Shown piece by piece: positions 1-8,535 of a stretch of DNA of 64,000 nt. How positions within the stretch are numbered: the first letter of the stretch is position 1; every line of letters starts with the position of its first letter. The DNA is from a virus: positions 45,769 to 109,768 of IMG/VR virus record IMGVR_UViG_3300044736_000016. The stretch is one strand, 5' to 3'. The notes beneath the pieces were generated by a model. The model saw only the letters and a program-made list of their open reading frames with translations. It was not told the DNA's origin and searched no databases. A program made the translations under genes and the position numbers.

Positions 1-1692
1 GAGGTGTGGCGGGAGATGGGGCATGACGCCACCTTGGCGATGTGCCTCCACGCCACCATCAACCCGCTGCGCAGCGCCGACTGGTTCATGGAGCCCGCGA
101 GCGAAGACCCTGTCCACGTCGAGCAAGCTGACCTCGCACACTGGTGCCTGTGGGAGTTCGGCACCATGTCATACGACGACCTGTTGCGCCAGCAGATGCG
201 TGCCATGAAGCAGTACGGGATTGGATGCTCAGAGCTCTGCTATCGACCGATTCCCTCCGGTGAGTTCGCAGGCAAGTGGGGATGGGAGAAGTTGGCGTGG
301 CGTTCACCGCTGTCCCTCTACCGCTTCAACGTCGAGTCGGTGCAGACGGAATACGGTGGCACGCGTCGCGAACTCGTCGAGGTGGTGCAGCGTGATCCTG
401 CCAGCGGTGGGCTGTTCTACCTTCCCAAGGACAAGGTACTGCTGTTCATCAACGACCTCGAAGGTGAAAACTTCCTCGGCAATTCAAGCTTTCGCCAGTG
501 CTACGAGGCATGGCGGTACAAGCGTGCCATCGCGCGCCTGGAGGCCATCGCCCTAGAACGCTGCGGGATGGGACGCATGAAGGCCACGCTTCCGCAGGAC
601 TACTCCGACGAGGAGCGCAAGATGGCGCGGCAGATCGTTGAGAACGACCGCATCCACGAGAACGCCGGCATCGTCACCACCGAGGCGGTGCCGGTCGAGG
701 TCATCCACAACTCAATCGAGGGGGCGGCATTCCGGGCGGCGTGGGAGGCGTACGACGCGGCGCTGTGCTTCCCGTTCCTCACGCAGTACCTGCTGCTCGG
801 GCAGCGGGGCAACAGCGGGGCGTACTCGCTCAGCCAAGATCACTCGCAGATTCAGCTCACGCAGCTCAACGGTGATGCGAACCAGTTCGAGCAGGTGCTG
901 AATCTCAGTCCGGGCATCCCGCTGCTCATCGCCATCAACTACGCGAACGCCGACCCGAGCAAGATGCCGAAGTTGCAGCACGGAGACATCGGCCGCAAGG
1001 ACATGGAGCTGATGGGCAAGACCCTTCTCGCGCTGTCGCAGGGTGGGTGGGTCATGCCGACAGCGCAGGACGAGGACACGCTGCGCAAGTTCGTCGACCT
1101 CCCGGAGCGCGATCCGCTGCTCGGCCCCGAGGCGTTGGTGCCGCTCATCCAGCAGGTGCTGCCGCCGACGTGGTGGGGCACGCCGCACCAGGCTGGACAG
1201 GCGGTCAACCCTGCGGCCAAGGCTCTGGTCGGCTCTGGGACGCCCGTGTCGAGTGTTCAGCAGGCGACCGATGCGAAGGGGCAGTTTTCCGAGCGTGAGT
1301 GGGCCGTCATGGCTGAGCGATCGGTGAGGGCACGGATGCCGTGGCGCCGCCCTGCGGTCAAGGGTGGACGCGTCACCGCCGAGGACGCTGTGAGGGTGCG
1401 GATGGGGGAGTATCTGTTGGACTACTTCGAGCAGGCCGACCGACCACGTATGCAGAAGCCCGACTCGCCATCGGTGCGCATTGCCAAGCGGCGCAGGCCG
1501 TACCAAGTAGCGCGTATGGCACAGGATGCGGCCAAAGTGGTGGAGATCAACGCACGAGCCAAGGCGGGCGGCGGGAGTGCGAACGGCAAGCGCAAGGTGG
1601 TCGTGAGCCCAGCGGACATCGTAGCGAGGCAGGGGCGTAGGTCGGTGCAGGACGTGCTTGCGGGCCTCGGCGCGAACGGGAGCGGGAAGTGA
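1..1692 (+). CDS. Phage portal protein, 5'-truncated (Mu gp29/DUF935-like)
   Basis: The reading frame is open from the first base, so the N-terminus is outside the window; the first in-window start is GTG at 4. The protein begins in the portal core, with a stretch on sampling of a few sites (residues ATINPLRSADWFMEP) that is characteristic of DUF935-type portals. It then has the mixed alpha/beta body and ends in a basic Arg/Lys-rich tail. The portal forms the dodecameric DNA channel at the capsid vertex. A MuF-like head gene lies downstream, which supports the call. No terminase is visible because the upstream part is missing. Confidence 0.8.
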   Translation, partial: EVWREMGHDATLAMCLHATINPLRSADWFMEPASEDPVHVEQADLAHWCLWEFGTMSYDDLLRQQMRAMKQYGIGCSELCYRPIPSGEFAGKWGWEKLAWRSPLSLYRFNVESVQTEYGGTRRELVEVVQRDPASGGLFYLPKDKVLLFINDLEGENFLGNSSFRQCYEAWRYKRAIARLEAIALERCGMGRMKATLPQDYSDEERKMARQIVENDRIHENAGIVTTEAVPVEVIHNSIEGAAFRAAWEAYDAALCFPFLTQYLLLGQRGNSGAYSLSQDHSQIQLTQLNGDANQFEQVLNLSPGIPLLIAINYANADPSKMPKLQHGDIGRKDMELMGKTLLALSQGGWVMPTAQDEDTLRKFVDLPERDPLLGPEALVPLIQQVLPPTWWGTPHQAGQAVNPAAKALVGSGTPVSSVQQATDAKGQFSEREWAVMAERSVRARMPWRRPAVKGGRVTAEDAVRVRMGEYLLDYFEQADRPRMQKPDSPSVRIAKRRRPYQVARMAQDAAKVVEINARAKAGGGSANGKRKVVVSPADIVARQGRRSVQDVLAGLGANGSGK

Positions 1693-1991
1693 TGGATGTG
1701 TCGATGTCGTGTAGCGGAGTGGGTGCCATGCAAGTGGCGGATATCCACGCCGAGATGGTCGTTCGCTATGCGAAGGCGCGACGTGCTTACCGCGAGCCGC
1801 GAATCTCCGAGGCATGCGCCACGGTGGGCTTGTCAGAGCGCGAGTACTGCGAGCGGTACGTGGCACAGATGGGTGCTATCTACATGACGTGCAGCACCAC
1901 CAACCCTGCGGTCGTACGCGACGCCTTCATCGATGCTGGGCTGGTGCTCGCGCAGGAGGGACAGTGGGTAGATGAAGTGCGAGGAACGTGA
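1689..1991 (+). CDS. Hypothetical protein, 100 aa
   Basis: The GTG start overlaps the portal stop codon (GTGATG), with an alternative ATG at 1692, so it is translationally coupled to the portal gene. The mostly helical protein has two central cysteines and ends acidic. I do not recognise a family. Its position between portal and minor head protein suggests a small accessory of the head module. Confidence 0.6.
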   Translation: MMDVSMSCSGVGAMQVADIHAEMVVRYAKARRAYREPRISEACATVGLSEREYCERYVAQMGAIYMTCSTTNPAVVRDAFIDAGLVLAQEGQWVDEVRGT

Positions 1992-2191
1992 GCGTAATGC
2001 GGTGGGCTTGGGTCTGCCGGCTAGTCGGCCACGGCTGGCGTGCTGATGCACATGTGCGAGTACCCGGTGACCTCCACGCCGATGCGAGTGGGTTACGCAT
2101 AGCGAGTTACCGATGCGTACGTTGCTGGAAGCGCTGGCCTGTCCCGTACTATGGCGATTACCGACCGCCGAGCCGGTATGCACATGGCTGA
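1988..2191 (+). CDS. Small CxxC protein, 67 aa
   Basis: The GTG start overlaps the preceding stop (GTGA). The sequence is rich in Trp and Arg, with a single CVRCW motif near residue 45 that may be half of a zinc site or a redox pair. Short proteins of this kind are frequent in actinophages. Function unknown. Confidence 0.5.
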   Translation: MSVMRWAWVCRLVGHGWRADAHVRVPGDLHADASGLRIASYRCVRCWKRWPVPYYGDYRPPSRYAHG

Positions 2192-2414
2192 GTATCCCGC
2201 GTTTCGCAGGTTCATGTTGCGTCGGCATGAGGATGTCACTGGGCTGAGCGGTACCGGGGACGTCGCATGGGGATGTGTTTTCCCGGACGGCAAGGCTGTG
2301 GTGCGCTGGCGGTCTGAGCACGGCTCTACGGTCGTGTGGGATCGCGAAGAGAGTATCGAGGCTATCCACGGTCATGTCGGGAAGACCGAGACCGTATGGC
2401 TGGATGAGGAGTAG
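2184..2414 (+). CDS. Conserved small actinophage protein, 76 aa
   Basis: I chose ATG at 2184 because it overlaps the upstream stop; an in-frame ATG at 2151 would give 87 aa. The pattern FxLRRxxDVTGLSGTGDVAWGxxFPDG, followed by a Trp-rich strand and an IHGHVGKT segment, matches a small beta-rich protein often seen in actinobacterial phages and prophages. Its role is not known. Confidence 0.65.
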   Translation: MAEYPAFRRFMLRRHEDVTGLSGTGDVAWGCVFPDGKAVVRWRSEHGSTVVWDREESIEAIHGHVGKTETVWLDEE

Positions 2415-2417
2415 GGG

Positions 2418-2561
2418 ATGCGCAAGCACAGTCCGTTCAACTGCACGCGGATCGGGGCGCACGCCGAGTGTACCAAGCAAGCGAAGACGCAGAAGGCGAC
2501 AAGGATCACACGCTTGCGAATCGAGAGCGCATCCCGTCGTCGGAACCGAAGGCGGCGCTAG
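2418..2561 (+). CDS. Very small basic protein, 47 aa
   Basis: The ATG is preceded by a purine-rich GGAGTAGGGG. The product starts MRKHSPFNCTRIG and ends in a run of arginines. Its stop TAG overlaps a GTG (TAGTG) that probably begins the next gene. It may be real or only a leader for the membrane gene downstream; no family is recognised. Confidence 0.3.
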   Translation: MRKHSPFNCTRIGAHAECTKQAKTQKATRITRLRIESASRRRNRRRR

Positions 2562-2914
2562 TGTCCGGCGACCATCTTGCAGACCGTCTTGTTGCGCTGA
2601 TCGGCTCGTGGCCGTTCCTGCTCGCACAGGCTGTGGTGCTCATCCTATGGGTAGCTGTCAACGCGAGCGGGTATGCCCACAGTTGGGACAATCCGCCGTT
2701 CGTGCTGCTGAACCTGTGTCTCAGTGTGGAGGCCGCCTTCGCTGCTCCGCTCATCCTCGTCGCTGAGAGACGGTCTACGCAGGCGTTGCAACTCAAGCTG
2801 GACGAGATCATCAGGGCCATCCCGAGCGCGCGGGATGAGATCATCGCTGCGGAGAAGTTACCAGCCAAGGAGATCGACCGGTTGCGTGAGGAGGCTTGCG
2901 ACGTCGATGGCTGA
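2561..2914 (+). CDS. DUF1003-like membrane protein
   Basis: The segment LADRLVALIGSWPFLLAQ, a first membrane helix, then WDNPPFVLLNLCLSVEAAFAAPLIL as a second helix match the DUF1003 family core. After the helices comes a charged cytoplasmic tail, as in that family. I take GTG 2561 as the start because it overlaps the previous stop and leaves a normal family N-terminus; an upstream in-frame GTG at 2468 would add 31 poorly conserved residues. The family's biochemical role is unknown. In a phage it could be an inner-membrane accessory such as an exclusion factor (inference). Confidence 0.7.
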   Translation: MSGDHLADRLVALIGSWPFLLAQAVVLILWVAVNASGYAHSWDNPPFVLLNLCLSVEAAFAAPLILVAERRSTQALQLKLDEIIRAIPSARDEIIAAEKLPAKEIDRLREEACDVDG

Positions 2915-3107
2915 CGTGATCTGTCCACGCTGCGGTTGGCCTACGGCAGAAGAATGGATGTGGCACGATGTCTGTATCGCTTGCGCTAGCGATACTGGAG
3001 TAATCGGACCGGATCTCCGTGAGCACGGCAACGTTGAGATCGCCAAGGCGCTCAAGGTTGGTGACTTGGACCGCGTAGCCCGAATCCGTCGATCGCAGGC
3101 ATGCTGA
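2907..3107 (+). CDS. Zinc-ribbon protein, 66 aa
   Basis: The ATG overlaps the end of the DUF1003-like gene. CPRCGW near the N-terminus and CIAC about 17 residues later form a plausible four-cysteine zinc ribbon, followed by a helical tail. Its stop overlaps the start of the minor head gene. No specific function can be assigned. Confidence 0.6.
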   Translation: MADVICPRCGWPTAEEWMWHDVCIACASDTGVIGPDLREHGNVEIAKALKVGDLDRVARIRRSQAC

Positions 3108-4345
3108 TGGACCGTCTCGAACTCGCACACCCCAGCGACACCCGGCAGGCCGCGCTCGACGCTCTGCCCGTCCATGGCTCGCTGCGCAAGACGGCGGCGG
3201 CGCTGGCTGGGCCTGACGGCAAGGGTCCGAGTAAAAGCAGCGTGCACCGATGGAAGCAACGTGCATCGGCAACCACAGACACTCCTGCACCGCCTGACAC
3301 GTCCGACCTACCCGAACCTGACACCACGCAGAGTGCCGCGGACGATCCCGTCGTGCAGGCTGAGGCCGAGTACATCGACCCGGCTGGCGCCGCACCGGAG
3401 CCCGGCCCAACCTTCGCTGACCGTCTGACCGACCCGACCTTCCTCCGCGCCTTACACCGTTACCTCGATCTCTGCGCCACAGGTACACGCCCGGACATCG
3501 CATGGGAAGGCGCGAAGGTGATCGACCCGTTCTTCTCGCTCTCCGACAGCGAGGATGCGGACCTACGGGCAGCAGTAGAGCGGTTCACAGGAGCGGAGAC
3601 AGAGCGTGCCATCTTCGCGCTGTCCGAGCCGCTGTTCGTCAGCCAGACCGCCAGCGCGTTTCACTTCGACCCTGCGTCCACCAACGACCTCCTTGACGCA
3701 CTGACCGCGGTGCGCACGGACGGGTATATGGCAGGCATCAACGCTGGCCTCACCGCGCATGGTCGTGATCCGCTCACGGATGTCACGGATGCTCGAACGC
3801 TGAGGTCGATCCAACTTGACGCGGCGGACGTCGTAAACAGCGTCACGAAGCAGTGGAACTCCGATGCCAGCGCCGCTGCGTGGAAGCAGTGGTCGGCGAT
3901 CAAGGATGACCCGTCGCTCACCACCGAAGCAGACCGGAAGGCAGCGCTAGAGGCTGGCATGTCGGACTGGCGAGACGGGCGGTCGCAGTGGAAGGCTGAC
4001 CAGTGGACGGGAGACAACGCGGCGGCAGGGTTGTTCGACGGGGCGAAGGACTTTCAAGACCAGAACCAGACAGGTACGGTCGGGTGGATCGAGCCACGCG
4101 AAGGTGTCTGCTCTGCATGCCAAGACGCGATCGACCTTGGCGACGAACAGAGCCCTGTGGATGCCGACACACTCTACGCACTCGACTGGCCACTCCATCA
4201 GTCGTGCGAGCACGGACCCGTCACGGTGCAGATCGATGTCCCACCTGATCAGGCGCTGTGGGGCGAAAACCTCGGCCCGACCGATGGCGGTGGAGACGCA
4301 GCACCAGCCGACGCATCGTCCAGTGGCGACGAGGCGGCGGCATGA
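3107..4345 (+). CDS. MuF-like minor head protein with N-terminal HTH-like segment
   Basis: The ATG at 3107 overlaps the upstream stop (ATGA); an ATG two codons upstream (3101) is possible. The first 50 residues contain a helix-turn-helix-like stretch (GSLRKTAAALAG ... SSVHRWKQR) followed by a Pro/Asp/Thr-rich linker. The body is helical, and the C-terminus has CSAC ... WPLHQSC, the Cys/His pattern found at the end of phage Mu gpF-type minor head proteins. Such proteins contact the portal and help head morphogenesis. The HTH-like N-terminus is unusual for the family. Confidence 0.65.
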   Translation: MDRLELAHPSDTRQAALDALPVHGSLRKTAAALAGPDGKGPSKSSVHRWKQRASATTDTPAPPDTSDLPEPDTTQSAADDPVVQAEAEYIDPAGAAPEPGPTFADRLTDPTFLRALHRYLDLCATGTRPDIAWEGAKVIDPFFSLSDSEDADLRAAVERFTGAETERAIFALSEPLFVSQTASAFHFDPASTNDLLDALTAVRTDGYMAGINAGLTAHGRDPLTDVTDARTLRSIQLDAADVVNSVTKQWNSDASAAAWKQWSAIKDDPSLTTEADRKAALEAGMSDWRDGRSQWKADQWTGDNAAAGLFDGAKDFQDQNQTGTVGWIEPREGVCSACQDAIDLGDEQSPVDADTLYALDWPLHQSCEHGPVTVQIDVPPDQALWGENLGPTDGGGDAAPADASSSGDEAAA

Positions 4346-4352
4346 GCGCGAC

Positions 4353-5441
4353 GTGAGGGTTCGCTACTACCCCGCCTCCCGCTATGACGGCTGCGCCATG
4401 TACCGTCTCGTCTTCCCTGCGACCGTCCTTGCAGCGCAGGGGCTGGACGTGGCCGAGGGGCGGCGCGAGGACATACAGGCCGTGTGGCGCCGCACTCAGG
4501 ATGGGCCGCGGGTGGCGTGGGCCGAACCGCTCGACTGCGACGTGGCTGTCTTCCAGCGGGTGTGCAGGCGTGACATCGTGGACTGCATCCCGTCTTGGCA
4601 GCGGCAGGGCACGGCGGTGGTGATGGACGTGGACGATCTGCTCTCGGCGGTCGACCCCGGCAACCCGGCGTTTGCGGCCTACCACCCGTCCAACCCAGCA
4701 GAGAACTGGCACCACCTTGAGCGGGCGTGCAGGATGGCGGACATGGTCACGGTGAGCACGCCAGCTTTGGCTGAGCGGTACGGGAGGCATGGGCGGGTCA
4801 GGGTGCTGCGAAACTGCGTGCCAGAGTGGTATCTTCGTGTGGCGGGGGCATGTCCGATGGACGGAGGGTCGCAACCTCAAGTCGTCGCGACCGCTGCTCC
4901 CGTACTTGGCTGGGCTGGACGGGTCGATGTCCACGCTGCCGACCTTGCCGTGGTTGGGACGGCCGTCGCTCAGGCACTACGGCAGACCAGCGCAACCTTC
5001 CGCGCTGTGGGGGATGAGGCCACCCTGACGGCGCTCGGGGTGCAGGGCGAGGTGGTGCCCTTCATGCCGTTCGAGGAGTACCCTGCGGAGGTGGCACGGT
5101 TGGACGTCGGGATCGCACCGCTGGCGTATACGGCGTTCAACCGCGGGAAGTCTGCCCTCAAGCCGCTCGAGATGGCCGCGCTGGGGGTGTCGTTCGTCGC
5201 CTCACCGCTGCCCGAGTACGCACGCCTGGCCGAGCTCGGTGCTGGCGACCTAGCATCCAGACCACGGCAGTGGCTCGCTGCTCTGCGCCGCCTGTTGACT
5301 GACGATGAGTACCGCGCTGAGCGTGTCGGTAGGGGGCGTGAGGTGGCCGCAGGGCTGACGTATGATGCGCACGCGGGTGGTTGGGCGGCAGTGTGGGGCG
5401 AGGCGCTGAGGGTGCGTCGGGGGGCGGCGTTGTGCCGGTGA
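4353..5441 (+). CDS. GT-B glycosyltransferase
   Basis: GTG 4353 is the first good start after the minor head stop; the protein then begins RVRYYPASRYDG. Features typical of GT4/GT1-type enzymes are visible: a VMDVDDLL segment, a VTVSTPALAERYG segment at the domain junction, and a C-terminal domain with PLAYTAFNRGKSALKPLEMAALG, the usual acidic donor-binding loop. It heads a run of five overlapping sugar-modification genes. The donor and acceptor cannot be read from sequence. Confidence 0.75.
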   Translation: MRVRYYPASRYDGCAMYRLVFPATVLAAQGLDVAEGRREDIQAVWRRTQDGPRVAWAEPLDCDVAVFQRVCRRDIVDCIPSWQRQGTAVVMDVDDLLSAVDPGNPAFAAYHPSNPAENWHHLERACRMADMVTVSTPALAERYGRHGRVRVLRNCVPEWYLRVAGACPMDGGSQPQVVATAAPVLGWAGRVDVHAADLAVVGTAVAQALRQTSATFRAVGDEATLTALGVQGEVVPFMPFEEYPAEVARLDVGIAPLAYTAFNRGKSALKPLEMAALGVSFVASPLPEYARLAELGAGDLASRPRQWLAALRRLLTDDEYRAERVGRGREVAAGLTYDAHAGGWAAVWGEALRVRRGAALCR

Positions 5442-6157
5442 CAAGGCTTGCGCACTACTATCACGCCTATCTCGCTCAAGGCTGGCGCTCCATCGTCACT
5501 GAGCATCTCGACGCCCTCACCCGCAGCGGCCTCGCCGAGCGCCTCGGCATCCTCCATCTCGGTCTCGTTGGAACCCCATCAGCGCGAGCAGCGTGTGCCC
5601 GGCTCTGTCAGGAGCGGATGCCCGTTGAGGTGACTGCCGAAGAAGACGAGGGATGGGAGCAGACGACCCTCACCGCCCTGCACCGTGCCGCAACGCAGTG
5701 GGACGCCGTCCTCTACGCCCACACCAAGGGCGTGTCCAACCCGAGGGACGAGTGGGCTGCGACGTGGCGGCGGTCGATGACGTTGGCACTCGTTGCTGGC
5801 TGGCAGGAGTGCGTGCGTTGCCTCTACACATGTGAGGCGGTGGGGTGTCACTGGCTGACACCGGGCTGGTACGACATCGTCCTCCCTCGCTACCGAGGAC
5901 GCATCGAGGTTCACGCCCCATTCTTTGGTGGCAACTTCTGGTGGGCACAGGCGTCGCTCATCCAGCGTCTCAACCCTCCCCTGAGCAACACTCGCCATGA
6001 TGCTGAGATGTGGATTGGATCTGCCCTGCCCATGCCGGTCCACGACTGCACGCCCGGGTGGCCGAACTGGTCGACGTGGCGCCTCCCTGGTGGAGTTGGT
6101 AACGAACCGGTGAGGGTTCACCTCGGCAGCGAACCTAGCCCCGTCCCGCCGCCATGA
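5438..6157 (+). CDS. Glycosyltransferase-like protein, 239 aa
   Basis: GTG 5438 overlaps the previous stop (GTGA); GTG 5432 is also in frame. Motifs such as WDAVLYAHTKGVS, a WRR...W..C helix and FFGGNFWWAQASLI followed by DAEMWIGS resemble a group of phage and capsule-locus glycosyltransferases that carry HTKG and GNFWWA signatures. It is translationally coupled on both sides, so it should act with the neighbouring enzymes. Substrate unknown. Confidence 0.65.
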   Translation: MTRLAHYYHAYLAQGWRSIVTEHLDALTRSGLAERLGILHLGLVGTPSARAACARLCQERMPVEVTAEEDEGWEQTTLTALHRAATQWDAVLYAHTKGVSNPRDEWAATWRRSMTLALVAGWQECVRCLYTCEAVGCHWLTPGWYDIVLPRYRGRIEVHAPFFGGNFWWAQASLIQRLNPPLSNTRHDAEMWIGSALPMPVHDCTPGWPNWSTWRLPGGVGNEPVRVHLGSEPSPVPPP

Positions 6158-6843
6158 TCGTCTGCGCGACCACCCTTACGCATTTCGCCATGGGTCACCC
6201 AGATATCTGGGGAGCGTGGCTGTACAACGCCGAGGCGATGCAGGCCAGTCACCCTGACGTGCGGTTCTTCTGCGCCATCGAAACGGACGCTCGCGGGCTG
6301 GCGCCGTTCGCCCCGCTGATGTCGCGCCTAGATGATGTCGGTGGGGAGTGGTGGACGTACCACCTTGACGACGGACGCAGCAAGGTGACCACGGAGAACC
6401 GCGGTCGCCATCTGGTATGCGGCCAGAACCTCGCCACCGACTACGCAACGTCCATCGGAGCGACGCACGTCGTGTTCCTCGCTGCAGACTGTGAGCCGCC
6501 ACCTGACACCATCCCCAAGCTGCTGGAGGTGAACTGGCCCATCGTCGGTGGTCACGTGCCGGGGTACTGCCTCGACGGCCCCGACGTGGTCGGCTATGAC
6601 TTCCCGGTGAAGCGCCACATGGCGACCGCGGCGTTTGTCATGCTGCAACGGTCTATCTTCCGCTCGATCCGCTGGCGCTGGGATATCGACCTTGGCCTCA
6701 CGGATGACCCATGCCTCTACTGGGATGCCAAACGACTGTACGGAGTGGACACCTACGTCCGTCATGATGTCGTGGGGCGACACTACCCCGAGGCGCTATG
6801 TGGCATCGAGGAGCGCGGGTACGACCTGAGCGTGGCGCAGTGA
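6154..6843 (+). CDS. GT-A-type glycosyltransferase, 229 aa
   Basis: ATG 6154 overlaps the upstream stop. The N-terminus (MIVCATTL) and the segment ATHVVFLAADCEPPPDTI look like the nucleotide-sugar site of a GT-A fold, where AADCE would replace the usual DxD metal motif. The later GLTDDPCLYWDAK could supply acidic catalytic residues. Third glycosyltransferase in the cassette. Confidence 0.6.
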   Translation: MIVCATTLTHFAMGHPDIWGAWLYNAEAMQASHPDVRFFCAIETDARGLAPFAPLMSRLDDVGGEWWTYHLDDGRSKVTTENRGRHLVCGQNLATDYATSIGATHVVFLAADCEPPPDTIPKLLEVNWPIVGGHVPGYCLDGPDVVGYDFPVKRHMATAAFVMLQRSIFRSIRWRWDIDLGLTDDPCLYWDAKRLYGVDTYVRHDVVGRHYPEALCGIEERGYDLSVAQ

Positions 6844-6938
6844 GACGCATCGACGCGCTGTTTCGAGCGTGGTTCTGGACACTGACCGTCATCACCGCTG
6901 CTGGCGTCGCGCTGGTGGTCTGTGCACTGCTCCAGTAA
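6840..6938 (+). CDS. 32-aa single-span membrane peptide
   Basis: GTG 6840 overlaps the upstream stop. After a short basic N-terminus (RRIDALFR) there is one hydrophobic span of about 22 residues ending at VVCALLQ. The positive N-terminus suggests N-in topology. Coupling to the glycosyltransferase suggests a membrane anchor or adaptor for that cassette (inference). Confidence 0.5.
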   Translation: MRRIDALFRAWFWTLTVITAAGVALVVCALLQ

Positions 6939-6957
6939 TACTGTTCACTGCTGCGTT

Positions 6958-7470
6958 GTGAGACTCAACGTTGGGTGCGGGGAGTGGCGAGCCGAGGGCT
7001 GGCTGAACATCGACGTGGTGCAGAACGAGCATGTAGCCTCCGACCTCGTGGCGTCGGTCACCGATCTGCCGACGCACGTCACGTGTCTCACCGCGGTGTA
7101 TTGCGGCCATGTCCTCGAACACATCCCGCATGACGCCGTCGTCCCTGCCCTGCGTGTGCTGAGGGAGCGGATGGTGCCGGGGGCGCCCATCATGTGCGTC
7201 GGGCCGGACGTACACCGCGCTGAGGCCATGTTCCGCGCTGGAGAGATCGATGAGCCGACGTGCCGATCCTGCCATGCGGAGACCCGACCGCCGCGGTGGG
7301 CTGGCGACGCCCATCACTGGGACTGCCACGAAGCCGAACTCGTCACGCTGCTCACGGAGGCGGGGTTTGTCGATGTGCATGCCGTGGACGTGGGCAGTCG
7401 CTACCTGCTGACCGAGTGGCCGCTGGTATCCGGCGTCGGCTGGCAGTGTGCCGTGGAGGGGCGACGGTGA
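6958..7470 (+). CDS. Class I SAM-dependent methyltransferase
   Basis: I chose GTG 6958, which makes the protein start VRLNVGCGEW, placing motif I (NVGCG) at residues 4-8 as in short methyltransferases of sugar-modification loci. An LNIDV motif II equivalent follows, then CGHVLEHIP, the usual strand-4 signature (xxxHVLEH). A four-cysteine/His set (CRSC...H..C) near residues 100-120 may bind zinc. Its place between glycosyltransferases and an epimerase suggests methylation of a sugar or a glycan end. Confidence 0.7.
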   Translation: MRLNVGCGEWRAEGWLNIDVVQNEHVASDLVASVTDLPTHVTCLTAVYCGHVLEHIPHDAVVPALRVLRERMVPGAPIMCVGPDVHRAEAMFRAGEIDEPTCRSCHAETRPPRWAGDAHHWDCHEAELVTLLTEAGFVDVHAVDVGSRYLLTEWPLVSGVGWQCAVEGRR

Positions 7471-7532
7471 GACGTCGCGCGGCTGACCGCAACTCAGACT
7501 ACCACCCCTACCAGCTCTGGTGCTGTCGGTGA
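7467..7532 (+). CDS. Possible 21-aa peptide
   Basis: GTG 7467 overlaps the methyltransferase stop (GTGA) and the frame runs 21 codons to a TGA that itself overlaps another GTG. The aromatic, Cys-containing peptide may be only a coupling sequence that carries ribosomes to the next gene. Confidence 0.2.
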   Translation: MRRRAADRNSDYHPYQLWCCR

Positions 7533-7561
7533 GCAACGGCTTCCTGCCCATCGGAGGAGAC

Positions 7562-7648
7562 ATGCCGCCGCGGCTGTTCTGGGCGGTCCTTGCCGTCATC
7601 GCCGTCGGCGTGGGGACCATGATCGTCTTGGCGATGCTTCACCTGTGA
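7562..7648 (+). CDS. 28-aa membrane peptide
   Basis: A strong ribosome binding site (TCGGAGGAGAC) lies directly before ATG 7562. The peptide is PPRLFW followed by one hydrophobic span rich in Val, Ala and Ile. An in-frame GTG at 7529 would make it 39 aa. Its stop overlaps the start of the epimerase gene. It is the second tiny membrane peptide in the cassette. Confidence 0.5.
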   Translation: MPPRLFWAVLAVIAVGVGTMIVLAMLHL

Positions 7649-8526
7649 GGGCGCTGGTCACCGGGTCGGAGGGGTTCGTGGGTTCTCACTTCGTCATGCG
7701 CCTCCGAGCAGACGGGTGGGAGGTTTACGAGATCGACGTCGCCTCCCGGACTAGGCCGATCGACGTTCGCGTCCTCAACCAGTGGCAGGAGGGCGGCACG
7801 CATTTCGAACTCGCGATCCACTGCGCCGCCGTGGTCGGTGGTCGCGCGACGATCGACGGCAGCCCGCTGGACGTGGCTGTCAACTTCGAACTCGACGCTG
7901 CATTCGCGCGCTGGTGCCTGCGGGTCCGTCCCGAACACGTCGTGTACTTCTCCAGCAGCGCCGCGTATCCGGTCTGGATGCAGGGCGACATCCGCCACGG
8001 ACCTCTGCGGGAGGACGACATCAGCCTCGACCACCTACAGCAGCCCGATGCCATCTACGGCCTAGCGAAGCTGGTCGGCGAGACGCTGATGCGCCACCTC
8101 GAGCGAGCGGGAGTGCGGACGCATGTGTTCCGGCCGTTCAGCGGCTGGGGCGCAGACCAGAGCATCGCGTATCCGATGCCAAGCCTCCTCGACCGCGCTC
8201 GACGCCGCGAGGATCCGTTCGTGGTCTGGGGGGACGGGCAGCAGGTGCGCGACTGGGTGCATGTGGATGACGTAGTCGGGGCAGTGATGGCTGCGGTCGA
8301 CCAGGACGTCCGAGGCCCGCTCAACATCGGGTCAGGCGTACCGGTCAGCTTCGACGAACTCGCCGCCATGGTCTGCGCCGCCGCCGGCTACAGCCCGACC
8401 ATCCAGCACCTCACCGATGCCCCCACAGGCGTCCGCTACCGGGTGTGTGATCCGACGCGGATGCTGGAGGTCTACCAGCCGAGGACAACGCTGGAGGAGG
8501 GCATCAGGCGGGCGCTGGCGGGGTAG
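7645..8526 (+). CDS. NAD-dependent sugar epimerase/dehydratase (extended SDR)
   Basis: GTG 7645 overlaps the previous stop. The Rossmann motif TGSEGFVGSH is at residues 6-15, FSSSAAY provides the catalytic Ser region, and YGLAK (Tyr about 138, Lys about 142) is the SDR active site. RDWVHVDDVVGAV and LNIGSG are typical of the GalE/RmlB branch. It probably makes or interconverts a nucleotide sugar for the neighbouring glycosyltransferases. The exact reaction cannot be told. Confidence 0.85.
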   Translation: MRALVTGSEGFVGSHFVMRLRADGWEVYEIDVASRTRPIDVRVLNQWQEGGTHFELAIHCAAVVGGRATIDGSPLDVAVNFELDAAFARWCLRVRPEHVVYFSSSAAYPVWMQGDIRHGPLREDDISLDHLQQPDAIYGLAKLVGETLMRHLERAGVRTHVFRPFSGWGADQSIAYPMPSLLDRARRREDPFVVWGDGQQVRDWVHVDDVVGAVMAAVDQDVRGPLNIGSGVPVSFDELAAMVCAAAGYSPTIQHLTDAPTGVRYRVCDPTRMLEVYQPRTTLEEGIRRALAG

Positions 8527-8529
8527 AAT
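8524..8529 (+). promoter_or_regulatory. Candidate -10 box, leaderless start
   Basis: TAGAAT matches the sigma-70-type -10 consensus in five of six positions. It ends seven bases before the GTG of the next gene, so transcription would begin at or next to the start codon (leaderless mRNA, common in actinobacteria). No good -35 box is visible. Confidence 0.3.
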
Positions 8530-8535
8530 CGGGCT

